Below are positions 17,174-25,558 of a stretch of 64,000 nt of DNA, one piece after another; the first letter of the stretch is position 1; each line of letters begins with the position of its first letter. Location: positions 20,635 to 84,634 of the forward strand of contig JBBIOU010000012.1 of the NCBI GenBank assembly GCA_037443205.1. Reading direction: 5' to 3'. A program made the position numbers and the translations under genes. The notes below the pieces were generated by a model. That model was not told the origin of the DNA and ran no database searches. It saw only the letters and a list, made by a program, of their open reading frames with translations. This DNA comes from JBBIOU01 sp037443205. GTDB lineage: Bacteria; Bacteroidota; Bacteroidia; Flavobacteriales_D; UBA2798.

Positions 17174-19684
17174 TTACTTAATTCTTTTTTGCGCATAATT
17201 AGGTTTGGTATTTGTTGTTTTTTGTAAAATTGGCGCATTAATATCCAAAGCATTTTTAACTTTTTCTCCGGTTAGGGCATATTTCACCACCTGCATCATA
17301 TCGGTAACATAATAAAACTTTAATCCTTTCAGATAATCGGGTTTAATATCTTCAATATCTTTTCGGTTGGCTTCGGCCAGCAAAATTTCTTTGATGCCGG
17401 CACGTTTGGCAGCAAGTATTTTTTCTTTTATTCCACCTACGGGTAATACTTTACCGCGTAAGGTAATTTCGCCTGTCATGGCTAAATGCTTTTTTACCTT
17501 TTGTTGTGTAAATACCGAAGCAAGGGCGGTAAGCATGGTAATACCTGCGCTGGGCCCGTCTTTAGGAGTAGCGCCTTCAGGTACATGCACATGCACATTC
17601 CATTTATCAAATACCTGTGGATTTATAGATAAGTCTTTGGCTTTAGATTTAATAAATTCGTAGGCTATGGTGGCCGATTCTTTCATAACCTCCCCTAAAT
17701 TTCCTGTAAGGGTTAATTTTCCGTTTCCGTGTGATAAAATAGATTCGATAAATAAGATGTCGCCACCGGTTGCTGTCCAAGCCAACCCTGTAACAACACC
17801 GGCTACATCATTGTTTTCGTATTTATCGCGCTGATGCGAAGGCCCCAGTAAGGTTTTGAGTTCTTTCGCACTTATTGTGGGTGTAAACTTTTCGTTCATA
17901 GCTACCTGTTTTGCACGCTGACGCACAACTTTAGCAAGTTTTTTCTCCAGGCCTCTTACTCCGCTTTCATTGGTGTATTCTTCAATAATTGTTTCTATTA
18001 ATTTATCAGCCAGATGCAAATCTTTATGTGTAATACCATGTTCTTTAATAAGTTTGGGTATAAGGTGTCGTTTGGCTATTTCAATTTTTTCTTCAACAGT
18101 ATAGCCATTAACTTCTATAATTTCCATCCTGTCGCGCAAGGCAGGTTGTATAGTAGCCAGATTGTTGGCAGTAGCAATAAAAAGTACCTTAGATAAATCG
18201 TAATCTAAATCAACATAGTTGTCATGAAACGTGTTGTTTTGTTCGGGGTCTAACACTTCGAGCAGGGCTGACGAGGGGTCACCATGAAAATCATGTCCAA
18301 TCTTATCTATTTCATCCAAAATAAATACCGGATTTGAAGTTCCGGCTTTTTTTATGTTTTGTAATATTCTTCCGGGCATAGCGCCAATATAGGTTTTTCT
18401 ATGACCTCTTATTTCGGCTTCATCACGCAAACCACCTAATGACATGCGAATGTATTTTCTGCCCAAAGCTTCGGCAATCGATCGCCCTAATGAAGTTTTT
18501 CCTACACCCGGAGGACCATACAAGCAAAGTATGGGCGATTTCATATCGCCTTTTAGCTTTAATACGGCTAAATATTCTATAATACGTTCTTTTACTTTTT
18601 CTAAACCAAAATGGTCGCGGTCTAAAATTTTTTGTGCTTTTTTTAAATTAAATTTATCTTTTGAATAATATTCCCATGGTAATTCAACCAGTAGCTCTAA
18701 ATAATTGAGTTGAACTGAATATTCGGGGCTTGCCGGATTTAGCCTCGACATTTTATCGAGCTCTTTATAAAACGCTTCTTGCGTTTGTTTGGGCCATTTT
18801 TTCTTTTCGGCTTTAGCGCGTAATTCGTTTATTTCTTGTGTTACAGGATTTTCTCCTAATTCATCCTGTATAGTTTTCATTTGCTGATGTAAAAAATATT
18901 CGCGCTGTTGTTTATCAAGGTCGTGCCGTACTTTATTTTGAATATCATTTTTTATTTCGAGTAATTGAATTTCTCTTGAAAGTAATCTGAGTAAAAGTTC
19001 GGCTCTTGATTTTAAGTCGGATTTTTCGAGCAGCTCTTGTTTTTCTTCTACGGCAGCATTCATGTTTGATGAGACGAAGTTTACCAGAAAGGTTGGACTT
19101 TCTATGTTTCGGATGGCAAAACCTGCCTCGCTGGGTATGTTGGGGGATAATCGTATGATATTAAGCGCCATATCTTTAATAGAAGCAATTAAGGCTTGCG
19201 TATTATTGTCGTTTGGCGCAGTTTCTATGTCCATAAATGCTTTTACCCTGGCTTGCATGTATGGTTCTTCCGAAATGAGTTCTGTCATCTCGAAACGTTT
19301 TTTACCTTGAATAATGATAGTGGTACTGCCATCAGGCATTTTAAGCATGCGTACCAGATGTGCAATGGTTCCTATTTTAAATAAATCATTAAAAACAGGG
19401 CTTTCTATATCTTGTTTTTTTTGTGCTACTACGCCTATTGTTTTATTGCCTTTATAAGCTTCCTGAATTAAGCGAATAGATTTATCGCGGCCTACCGTAA
19501 TAGGTATTACTACGCCCGGAAATAATACATTATTGCGTATAGGCAATATGGGCAATACCTCCGGAGTGGCTTCTTTGTTCATCTGCTCTTCATCTTCGGT
19601 TGTAATCAGGGGAATAAATTCGGTTTCGCTTTCCGCTATATTCGAAAGTTCAAAAAAGTCATTACTCAAATATTCATTCATCAT
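17174..19684 (-). CDS. lon: ATP-dependent protease Lon (LonA)
   Basis: 836 residues. The substrate-binding N-terminal domain (LPILPIRNNVLFPGVVIPI) is followed by a coiled region, the AAA+ module with Walker A GPPGVGKTS at 390-398 and Walker B VFILDEIDKIG, and the C-terminal protease domain. The catalytic dyad is S712 in PKDGPSAGI and K755 in GGIKEKI, with the family's usual 43-residue spacing. Lon degrades misfolded and regulatory proteins in the cytoplasm as a hexamer. It stands alone, with 150 bases to the next gene on one side and 118 on the other. Confidence 0.97.
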   Translation of the reverse strand: MMNEYLSNDFFELSNIAESETEFIPLITTEDEEQMNKEATPEVLPILPIRNNVLFPGVVIPITVGRDKSIRLIQEAYKGNKTIGVVAQKKQDIESPVFNDLFKIGTIAHLVRMLKMPDGSTTIIIQGKKRFEMTELISEEPYMQARVKAFMDIETAPNDNNTQALIASIKDMALNIIRLSPNIPSEAGFAIRNIESPTFLVNFVSSNMNAAVEEKQELLEKSDLKSRAELLLRLLSREIQLLEIKNDIQNKVRHDLDKQQREYFLHQQMKTIQDELGENPVTQEINELRAKAEKKKWPKQTQEAFYKELDKMSRLNPASPEYSVQLNYLELLVELPWEYYSKDKFNLKKAQKILDRDHFGLEKVKERIIEYLAVLKLKGDMKSPILCLYGPPGVGKTSLGRSIAEALGRKYIRMSLGGLRDEAEIRGHRKTYIGAMPGRILQNIKKAGTSNPVFILDEIDKIGHDFHGDPSSALLEVLDPEQNNTFHDNYVDLDYDLSKVLFIATANNLATIQPALRDRMEIIEVNGYTVEEKIEIAKRHLIPKLIKEHGITHKDLHLADKLIETIIEEYTNESGVRGLEKKLAKVVRQRAKQVAMNEKFTPTISAKELKTLLGPSHQRDKYENNDVAGVVTGLAWTATGGDILFIESILSHGNGKLTLTGNLGEVMKESATIAYEFIKSKAKDLSINPQVFDKWNVHVHVPEGATPKDGPSAGITMLTALASVFTQQKVKKHLAMTGEITLRGKVLPVGGIKEKILAAKRAGIKEILLAEANRKDIEDIKPDYLKGLKFYYVTDMMQVVKYALTGEKVKNALDINAPILQKTTNTKPNYAQKRIK

Positions 19685-19802
19685 GTTGGTTATTTTCTAT
19701 TCAAACATTAATAATTTTCAATACTTATGCCATCTAAAGTAAACAAGTAAATTACTGCATTATTGTCTTGTTTTAAAGATATATCCGCAAAATTGTCTGT
19801 TT

Positions 19803-21335
19803 TTAGTAATCATTTGGGTCTTTAGCCCGATAAATAAATACCTGTTCGTTTCGGTTATATGGATTTAACCAATGCAATAACCTATCTAACCAGCCCGGTT
19901 CTATGACAGTTATTAACCGTAGTTTTTTACCGCTTAATTGTTCAAATTCTGCTACTCTTTGGGGTAAATTGGTTTTTTCCAAAAATAAGATGTATTCAGG
20001 GAAATCATCCGGATGTTTTTCTTTTATATAGGCTATGGCATAAGGCATAGTTTCACCCAAGTTGGTTGATTTATAAGAATAAAAATATTTGTTCCAATTA
20101 CCTGTGTAGTATTGGGGGGGCCAAAACATAATTTCACTTTGAGAATAATCAAAATAAAAATTTTTAAAATCGGGCTGTTGATGCAGATAGTACATACTTT
20201 CCACATACGAACGTTTTGAGTATGATACAGAAAAGGGTATAATGAGTATTGTATTAACAACCCAAAAAAAGCGAACACTAAAATTTCTGAATTTTATGAG
20301 CCAATCCGGGCTGCTTAATTCGTAGATGCCTGTATAGCCCAAAATTAATAAATAGGGTATAAAGGGTAAAATAAATCTTTCTTGCTTATTAGGAAAATAG
20401 GAGTGTAAAAGAAAAAACAAAAAGGAGGGTAAAAAAACGAGTAAATATTTTTTATACGAACAGGCATAGCCTATTATCAAAAACAAGCTGAACGGAGGGA
20501 TAAGCATGCCACCAACCGTTAGCAGATACATATACCAAGGCCGATTAAAATAAGTAGTTGCATGTTGAAAGTTATACCGGTAATATTCTATCATTTCGGC
20601 AAAGGGATATCCCCACATAAAAATATCGGTGGTCTGGGTTAAAAAAAAGGAACTAAGTGCGCTAATTCCAAAAATAAATGCTGCTCTTATATCTTTTCTG
20701 ATGAGCAAATAAAGACCTGTGCCACCAAAGAAAAAAATGGTTTGATACCTTATGCCCATAGCTAAACCCATTAATAAACCGGAATATAAAAGGTGTTTTA
20801 TTTGTTTGTTTTCATTGTAATAAAGCAGATAAAGCGTGGATGCCAGCAGCGGCACAATACACACATATTCTATTAAGTTACGCACCGAAGAATTTGGAAA
20901 AAACCACAGCAATGCCATTAGCCAGGCTACCTGTAAAGCAATGTGTTTATGTGTTAGTTTAGCGCAAATTTTATAAGCTAAATACACCACCCATAACGAA
21001 TAAAGTGCATGTATAAACCGAATAATATACATCTTTAATTGGGGGTCGTTAATTCCTACCCATTTTAAAAATGAAAGTATAAGGTAATGCAGACCTGTAT
21101 AAAACCAGTTATGTCCTTCAGGATTATCACGATGTGACGGCAGCCAGTTGTTATAATCATAACCATCAACAAAACTTTGTGCCGATTCAATAACCAAGAA
21201 ATGGTCATCATGCATGCCAAAGCCTTTGGCAAAAAATACTGCCAATAATCTTATAAGCAGTGCTACAAAAATTATGATATGGAGAGGCTTGGCACGGTAA
21301 ATCTCCGCGATGCGGGTGTATAAACTATGTGCCAT
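19803..21335 (-). CDS. GT-C fold membrane glycosyltransferase-like protein
   Basis: 510 residues with about ten to twelve hydrophobic segments. The first outer loop carries the acidic pair D43-D44 (GFGMHDDHFLVIE), the hallmark position for the catalytic acid of GT-C mannosyl- and arabinosyltransferases. A soluble C-terminal tail of about 110 residues follows the last helix. GT-C enzymes transfer sugar from polyprenyl-phosphate donors on the outer face of the inner membrane. It is downstream of purS (8 bases) on the same strand, but that neighbourhood gives no hint of substrate. Confidence 0.75.
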   Translation of the reverse strand: MAHSLYTRIAEIYRAKPLHIIIFVALLIRLLAVFFAKGFGMHDDHFLVIESAQSFVDGYDYNNWLPSHRDNPEGHNWFYTGLHYLILSFLKWVGINDPQLKMYIIRFIHALYSLWVVYLAYKICAKLTHKHIALQVAWLMALLWFFPNSSVRNLIEYVCIVPLLASTLYLLYYNENKQIKHLLYSGLLMGLAMGIRYQTIFFFGGTGLYLLIRKDIRAAFIFGISALSSFFLTQTTDIFMWGYPFAEMIEYYRYNFQHATTYFNRPWYMYLLTVGGMLIPPFSLFLIIGYACSYKKYLLVFLPSFLFFLLHSYFPNKQERFILPFIPYLLILGYTGIYELSSPDWLIKFRNFSVRFFWVVNTILIIPFSVSYSKRSYVESMYYLHQQPDFKNFYFDYSQSEIMFWPPQYYTGNWNKYFYSYKSTNLGETMPYAIAYIKEKHPDDFPEYILFLEKTNLPQRVAEFEQLSGKKLRLITVIEPGWLDRLLHWLNPYNRNEQVFIYRAKDPNDY

Positions 21336-21343
21336 TAGTTAGT

Positions 21344-21595
21344 TTATTGTTTAGTCAAAGAAAATTTATAATATTCCATAATGGGGTTACAAAGCAGTTT
21401 TTTACAGGCTTCATCTACTTTTTCACCGGCTGTTTTTTCATTATCTGCTTCTACATACAAACTAATGTGTTTACCAATTCTTACTTCGGTTATTTCGGGT
21501 AAATTGAGGTTCTTCATACTATGGCTTACTGCTTTACCTTGGGGGTCTAACAGCGCTTCGTGAGGCATTATGTCTATTTCTGCTTTAAACTTCAT
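21344..21595 (-). CDS. purS: Phosphoribosylformylglycinamidine synthase, PurS subunit
   Basis: 83 residues, the typical PurS size. The chain shows the pattern LDPQGKAVSHSMKNLN, then ITEVRIGKHISLYVEA and the closing helix with CNPIMEYYKF. PurS bridges PurL and PurQ in the three-part FGAM synthase of purine synthesis. purL and purQ are not nearby. It overlaps the pssA gene by 11 bases and lies 8 bases before the GT-C gene, so it is embedded in an otherwise membrane-related operon. Confidence 0.9.
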   Translation of the reverse strand: MKFKAEIDIMPHEALLDPQGKAVSHSMKNLNLPEITEVRIGKHISLYVEADNEKTAGEKVDEACKKLLCNPIMEYYKFSLTKQ

Positions 21596-22334
21596 GTTTA
21601 TTTATTTTATTAATTAAATTACGAATTATTGATAAAGCTACGTACAAAGGTATAATAAATGTAAATGCTCTGAATTTAAAAAGTATTAACAATGCTAAAG
21701 AAGCAATCAACAAGATATATTGAAAGAGGTTATTCGACAGCGAATAATTATTAAATTTTAAAGAAAAAAGCGGCACATTACTTACAAGTATTGCAGATAA
21801 AATTACACATAAAACTATTAAAACCAAAGGATTTTTTAATATCTGCTCGTACAAAAATTGGTTGTCGTACCAAAAAGGTAATGAAATTATAAATAAAGCA
21901 TTTGCCGGTGTAGGTAAACCTAAAAAACCCTTGGTTTGTTTATTATCAATGTTAAACTTAGCTAAGCGAAATGCTGATGCTAAAAGAATTAAAAAAGAAA
22001 CAAATGCAATTATGTAATAGGTAGATAAGGTATATTTTAAAAAATGATATGAACTAAGATGTATAGCTTGATTTAAAATTGTATATAAAACAACTGCAGG
22101 AGCAAAACCAAAAGTAACCACATCGGCAAGCGAATCAAGTTGTTTTCCAAGTTCTGCATCGGATTTTAAAAGGCGTGCCAAAAAACCATCAAAAAAATCA
22201 AATACGGCACCCGCCACAACAAAAACGGCTGCATTGATGTAATCTAAGCGGTAGGCAAACATTACTGCTATACTTCCGCAAAAAAGATTTGCAAGAGTTA
22301 ATAAATTTGGTAAAAATTTTATGATTGATTGCAT
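21585..22334 (-). CDS. pssA: CDP-diacylglycerol--serine O-phosphatidyltransferase
   Basis: 249 residues with about seven membrane segments. The CDP-alcohol phosphotransferase signature is complete: DFFDGFLARLLK followed by ELGKQLDSLADVVTFG, giving the D-G-A-R-G-D-D metal and CDP ligands. Length and the N-terminal NLLTLANLFCG fit the PssA branch that makes phosphatidylserine, the precursor of phosphatidylethanolamine. It appears to have its own promoter whose -7 box ends four bases before the ATG. It overlaps purS at its 3' end. Confidence 0.92.
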   Translation of the reverse strand: MQSIIKFLPNLLTLANLFCGSIAVMFAYRLDYINAAVFVVAGAVFDFFDGFLARLLKSDAELGKQLDSLADVVTFGFAPAVVLYTILNQAIHLSSYHFLKYTLSTYYIIAFVSFLILLASAFRLAKFNIDNKQTKGFLGLPTPANALFIISLPFWYDNQFLYEQILKNPLVLIVLCVILSAILVSNVPLFSLKFNNYSLSNNLFQYILLIASLALLILFKFRAFTFIIPLYVALSIIRNLINKINKHEV

Positions 22335-22338
22335 CTTA

Positions 22339-22346
22339 CAAACCTA
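22339..22346 (-). promoter_or_regulatory. -7 promoter box of pssA, 4 bases from the start codon
   Basis: On the minus strand TAGGTTTG fits TAnnTTTG exactly, followed by TAAG and the ATG of pssA. A TTG lies 15 bases further upstream, somewhat closer than the usual -33 spacing. The transcript would be leaderless or nearly so. Confidence 0.5.
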
Positions 22347-22360
22347 AGAAAAATATTACT

Positions 22361-23101
22361 TCAAGGATTAATAATTGCCACGGCAGCACCACTTATAATT
22401 GCTAAAAATTTTACCAGATTAAATCGATGACCTTCTGACGATTCAAAAAGGATGGTTGTAGAGATATGCAAAAACATACCCACCACAAGAGCAAGTATTT
22501 TATCAAAAAAACCTGTAAACAGATAACTTAGGTTATCTCCAAAATGATGACCACAGTATGTTCCCAAAGGCCCCATGACAGCAAAAACTACCAGCCAGAA
22601 AAGTGCCTGTCTTTTATTTAAACCCGACTGTAAAAACATACTTACTAATGCAATGGAGACAGGTATGTTATGAAATACAATACCTAACAACAAAGAATGT
22701 TGGGAATGGTTATGTGTAAAATGGTGGCTATTATGTATTTCCCTTTCAAGCGGTATACCTTCTACAAATGCATGTATACAAAGGCTAATCATTAAGACTA
22801 TAGGAAATGATTTTTCATCGGTTTTATGTATGTGCACATGACCATGTTCTATACCTTCCGAAAAAAACTCAAGTACCAATTGAAACAAATAACCCAAAAG
22901 CACATATAAGCCTATTTGTTTGCCACCACTTTCATATACTTCGGGTATGATGTGCGTAAAGCATATTCCAAGCAAAAATGCACCGCTAAACGATAGTAAC
23001 AATTTCATCTGTTTTTTGCCGGGATTGGCAATATACAAAACTGTTATGCCTCCAATCATAACAGACAAAATAAGGGCTATGTAAACAAAAATATCTTCCA
23101 A
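22361..23101 (-). CDS. ZIP family divalent metal transporter
   Basis: 246 residues with about eight membrane helices. Helices carrying the ZIP metal site are visible as HAFVEGIPL and VFHNIPVSIAL. Two histidine-rich loops, HGHVHIHK and the HNSHHFTHNHSQH stretch, are typical metal-sensing or delivery loops in this family. It should import zinc or another divalent cation across the inner membrane. It starts one base after the stop of the upstream methyltransferase gene, so it is in the miaE operon. Confidence 0.92.
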   Translation of the reverse strand: MEDIFVYIALILSVMIGGITVLYIANPGKKQMKLLLSFSGAFLLGICFTHIIPEVYESGGKQIGLYVLLGYLFQLVLEFFSEGIEHGHVHIHKTDEKSFPIVLMISLCIHAFVEGIPLEREIHNSHHFTHNHSQHSLLLGIVFHNIPVSIALVSMFLQSGLNKRQALFWLVVFAVMGPLGTYCGHHFGDNLSYLFTGFFDKILALVVGMFLHISTTILFESSEGHRFNLVKFLAIISGAAVAIINP

Positions 23102-23102
23102 G

Positions 23103-23837
23103 TTATTTTTTAGCTATCAAAATTAAACGTTCGGATGTTTCTTCATTAAAGGCATCGAGTTTATAATTGCCAAAGGTATAAATTAGTTGCAGTTTGGCTG
23201 CATTTAAAAATAGTTTAAAGTCATATAAATTGAGCAAACTTACCTGCTCGGTAAAAGTATATTTTTTTTGGTGATGCACAAATGAAATTTGCTTGCACAT
23301 AATGTTATTGCTTATATATCGCTCAATGACAAATTCAATACCTGATTTAACAACGGTTTCGTTGGGTACATAATTTTTTAAAACATACTTTGAATTAAAA
23401 AAATCAATTACAATACTTCCATTTTCGGTCAGAGCCTCACTCATATTTTGTATAACCTTGATATTATCATCGATATTCTTAAAATATCCAATGCTTGTAA
23501 ATAAATTTAGTATCATATCAAATTTACCGAAATTGATAGGGTTACGCATGTCGTGTCTGATAAAATGTAAACGCTTGCCCGAAAAATTATTAGCCTGATT
23601 GATATTATTTGCCGATAAATCTGCACCCGTTACTTCATAACCCAGTGCATTCAGGTAAATTGCATGCCTACCGTTACCACAAGCTAAATCAAGAATTTTA
23701 GAATTTAATGGCGGATTAAGAAACCGAAACAGATTTTCTAAAAACAAGGCTGCTTCATCTTCATCTCTGTGTTCGTACAATAAATGATAGTAGGGAGAAT
23801 CGAACCATTTATCAAACCATTCTTCTTGCTTATCCAT
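23103..23837 (-). CDS. Class I SAM-dependent methyltransferase
   Basis: 244 residues. The SAM-binding loop ILDLACGNGRHAIYL is followed by the acidic strand-2 end VTGADLS and by HDMRNPINFGKFDMILNLFTSIGYF, as in Methyltransf_25-type enzymes. The rest is an ordinary Rossmann core with no extra domain. The start overlaps the end of miaE by 8 bases. The substrate cannot be deduced; the neighbour suggests but does not prove a tRNA or small-molecule target. Confidence 0.88.
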   Translation of the reverse strand: MDKQEEWFDKWFDSPYYHLLYEHRDEDEAALFLENLFRFLNPPLNSKILDLACGNGRHAIYLNALGYEVTGADLSANNINQANNFSGKRLHFIRHDMRNPINFGKFDMILNLFTSIGYFKNIDDNIKVIQNMSEALTENGSIVIDFFNSKYVLKNYVPNETVVKSGIEFVIERYISNNIMCKQISFVHHQKKYTFTEQVSLLNLYDFKLFLNAAKLQLIYTFGNYKLDAFNEETSERLILIAKK

Positions 23838-24411
23838 GCATGGTTTCTTTTTTACCGTAATTTTTAATTACTGTGGCTTCGTATGCCAAAAACTGTTTCC
23901 ATCGGGCTTCAACATCAATACCCATCGCATATTTTCTGGCAAAACCTAAAAAAGTAGTATAGTGAGTAGCTTCACTAATCATAAGTTCTCTGTAAAACTG
24001 ACGTAAGTCGGCATCATTCACTTTTTCCGAGAGTAATTTAAATCTTTCGCAACTGCGGGCTTCTATCATGGCCGCAAATAATAGTTTATCAATTAACTGC
24101 TGATTTCTGCTTCCACCTTTATTCGTAAATTTCATTAAATCATGTACATAATCATCTTTTCTTTCAGGGCCAAGAACAAATCCTCTTTCTTTAATCTTTT
24201 GATGTACCATACTAAAATGCTGCATCTCTTCTACAGCAATTTTACTTAATTCATCAACCATATCGGTTAATTCAGGGTATTTTACAATTAAACTGATGGC
24301 ATTAGAAGCTGCTTTTTGCTCGCACCATGCGTGGTCTGTCAATATTTCGCTGATGTTACCTTCTACCAGCTTTACCCAGCGTTCATCGGTTGGTAATTTT
24401 AATCCAAGCAT
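23830..24411 (-). CDS. miaE: tRNA 2-methylthio-N6-isopentenyladenosine-37 hydroxylase MiaE
   Basis: 193 residues. MiaE is a ferritin-like diiron monooxygenase that hydroxylates ms2i6A37 in tRNA using O2. The diiron ligands are recognisable in three helices: EEMQHF, EARSCERF and SEATHY, with an earlier glutamate in HAWCEQKAASNA. Length and the N-terminal LPTDERWVKLVEGNISEIL fit the family. It implies that the cell also has MiaA and MiaB and grows aerobically. It lies between the LETM1-like gene (5 bases) and a methyltransferase (8-base overlap). Confidence 0.92.
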   Translation of the reverse strand: MLGLKLPTDERWVKLVEGNISEILTDHAWCEQKAASNAISLIVKYPELTDMVDELSKIAVEEMQHFSMVHQKIKERGFVLGPERKDDYVHDLMKFTNKGGSRNQQLIDKLLFAAMIEARSCERFKLLSEKVNDADLRQFYRELMISEATHYTTFLGFARKYAMGIDVEARWKQFLAYEATVIKNYGKKETMHG

Positions 24412-24416
24412 AAATT

Positions 24417-24833
24417 TTATTGATGATTATCTTTATCGGTTGATGGTATATTTTTTTCCTGTTCATCTTTATGCGCCTCAACGGTAAGTGTTAACAGGTT
24501 TTCAATGCCAATTTGTTTGGCTTCTTTGGTTTTTAACAATTTGCGTAATGCAATTAAACCTATTGACCCACCCGGTAAAATAAATATGCCGGTCATACCG
24601 GCTGCTTTTAGTGCATCTAACAATGTATTTTTAAAATTTTGTGCAGCCTCATCATCGGTAAATACACTGCCGTTTTTTAAATCTTCCAAAGCCTGTTCGG
24701 CATTTTCTTTAAGGTTTCCGGCAATTTTTTTATTTTTGTTAAGTTCATTAACAATTTTATCTTTACCTGTTTTAAGGTAATGTGTAAATTTATGATAGTC
24801 TTCGGCCAGTTTTTTTTCTAACTCTTCAAGCAC
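24417..24833 (-). CDS. Small hypothetical protein with a LETM1-like glycine/hydrophobic motif
   Basis: 138 residues from a GTG start at 24833. The N-terminal half is charged and helical. In the middle, GIFILPGGSIGLIALRKLL forms one short hydrophobic, glycine-containing segment, then the chain turns polar again. The LPGG-x-RKLL pattern recalls the core motif of LETM1-type proteins, but I cannot confirm homology by eye. It could be a peripheral or single-span membrane protein. It heads the minus-strand miaE group and is divergent from the CoA-binding gene. Function unknown. Confidence 0.7.
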   Translation of the reverse strand: MLEELEKKLAEDYHKFTHYLKTGKDKIVNELNKNKKIAGNLKENAEQALEDLKNGSVFTDDEAAQNFKNTLLDALKAAGMTGIFILPGGSIGLIALRKLLKTKEAKQIGIENLLTLTVEAHKDEQEKNIPSTDKDNHQ

Positions 24834-24841
24834 AATCTTTG

Positions 24842-24849
24842 TATTTTTG
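24842..24849 (+). promoter_or_regulatory. -7 promoter box of the CoA-binding gene
   Basis: TATTTTTG fits TAnnTTTG exactly and ends 22 bases before the ATG at 24872. It lies within the N-terminally extended reading frame from a TTG at 24839, which argues against that longer start. Confidence 0.5.
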
Positions 24850-24852
24850 CAA

Positions 24853-24860
24853 CAAAATTA
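24853..24860 (-). promoter_or_regulatory. -7 promoter box of the minus-strand 24417 gene
   Basis: On the minus strand TAATTTTG fits TAnnTTTG exactly and ends 19 bases before the GTG at 24833. It is only 3 bases from the plus-strand -7 box, so the two promoters face and overlap each other. Confidence 0.45.
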
Positions 24861-24871
24861 CAAATAATAAA

Positions 24872-25243
24872 ATGCCTAAAAAAGAAAACGTGTTAATTAT
24901 TGGTGCAAGCGATAATCCTGAGCGATATTCATACAAAGCTCTTGATATGCTCCTGAAATATGGTCATACCCCTTATGCCATAGGCGTAAAAGAAATGAAC
25001 GTATTGAATATTCCGGTTAAAAAAGGGCATCCCGATATGGATGCAAAAATTGATACCGTTACCTTGTATGTTAATCCCGGTATACAAACAAATTATTACG
25101 ACTATATTCTTAAACTAAAACCGAAACGCGTAATTTTTAACCCGGGTACTGAAAACCCCGAGTTTGAAGAAATACTTCGTCAAAACGAAATATCGAGCGA
25201 AAATGCATGTACCCTGGTTTTGCTGGGAACAGGACAATTCTAA
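24872..25243 (+). CDS. CoA-binding domain protein (Rossmann, YccU-like)
   Basis: 123 residues from the preferred ATG at 24872; a TTG at 24839 would add 11 residues but overlaps the promoter. The CoA_binding_2 fold is evident from VLIIGASDNPERYSYKALDML, YVNPGIQTNYYDYIL and VIFNPGTENPEFEEIL. Related stand-alone proteins bind CoA in vitro and their role is unclear. It is a single-gene unit, divergent from the miaE group and convergent with the LapA-like gene 31 bases away. Confidence 0.88.
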   Translation: MPKKENVLIIGASDNPERYSYKALDMLLKYGHTPYAIGVKEMNVLNIPVKKGHPDMDAKIDTVTLYVNPGIQTNYYDYILKLKPKRVIFNPGTENPEFEEILRQNEISSENACTLVLLGTGQF

Positions 25244-25274
25244 GCCGGGACTCAAAACAGGTTTTAGCAATGTA

Positions 25275-25556
25275 TCAGGCTTTGTAATTTTTTAATTCTT
25301 CTTCTAACTCTTTAATTTTTTTATTTTTTTCTTTTAAAGTAAAATAATATTTAACCCATACCAGCGAGGCACCTAAAAGAAAAAACAATACCAGCAGAAA
25401 GATTAATGAGGCATTGATTTTAAAAAATACCAGCCAAAAATCTACAGGAGCCGAATTTTGAGCAATAAAAGTTATTGATAATACAGCAATAAAACCTATT
25501 AAAAGTTCTTTTTTATACTTGACAAAAAAGCTTTCTTGTTTGTCGGAATTTGTCAT
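25275..25556 (-). CDS. LapA-domain (DUF1049) small membrane protein
   Basis: 93 residues with two hydrophobic segments (ELLIGFIAVLSITFIAQN and LIFLLVLFFLLGASLVWVKYY) and a C-terminal coiled-coil tail rich in K and E. The layout, including the IAQNSAPVDFWLVFF loop, matches the LapA/YciS family, whose E. coli members (LapA with LapB) take part in regulating lipopolysaccharide synthesis. There is no lapB-like gene beside it. It starts 2 bases after the Rieske oxygenase stop, so the two are probably co-transcribed. Confidence 0.85.
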   Translation of the reverse strand: MTNSDKQESFFVKYKKELLIGFIAVLSITFIAQNSAPVDFWLVFFKINASLIFLLVLFFLLGASLVWVKYYFTLKEKNKKIKELEEELKNYKA

Positions 25557-25558
25557 AA

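Noticed and set aside
24839..24871. N-terminal extension of the CoA-binding protein from TTG 24839
   Set aside because: It overlaps an exact -7 promoter box, and the family start MPKKENVLIIGAS lies at 24872.
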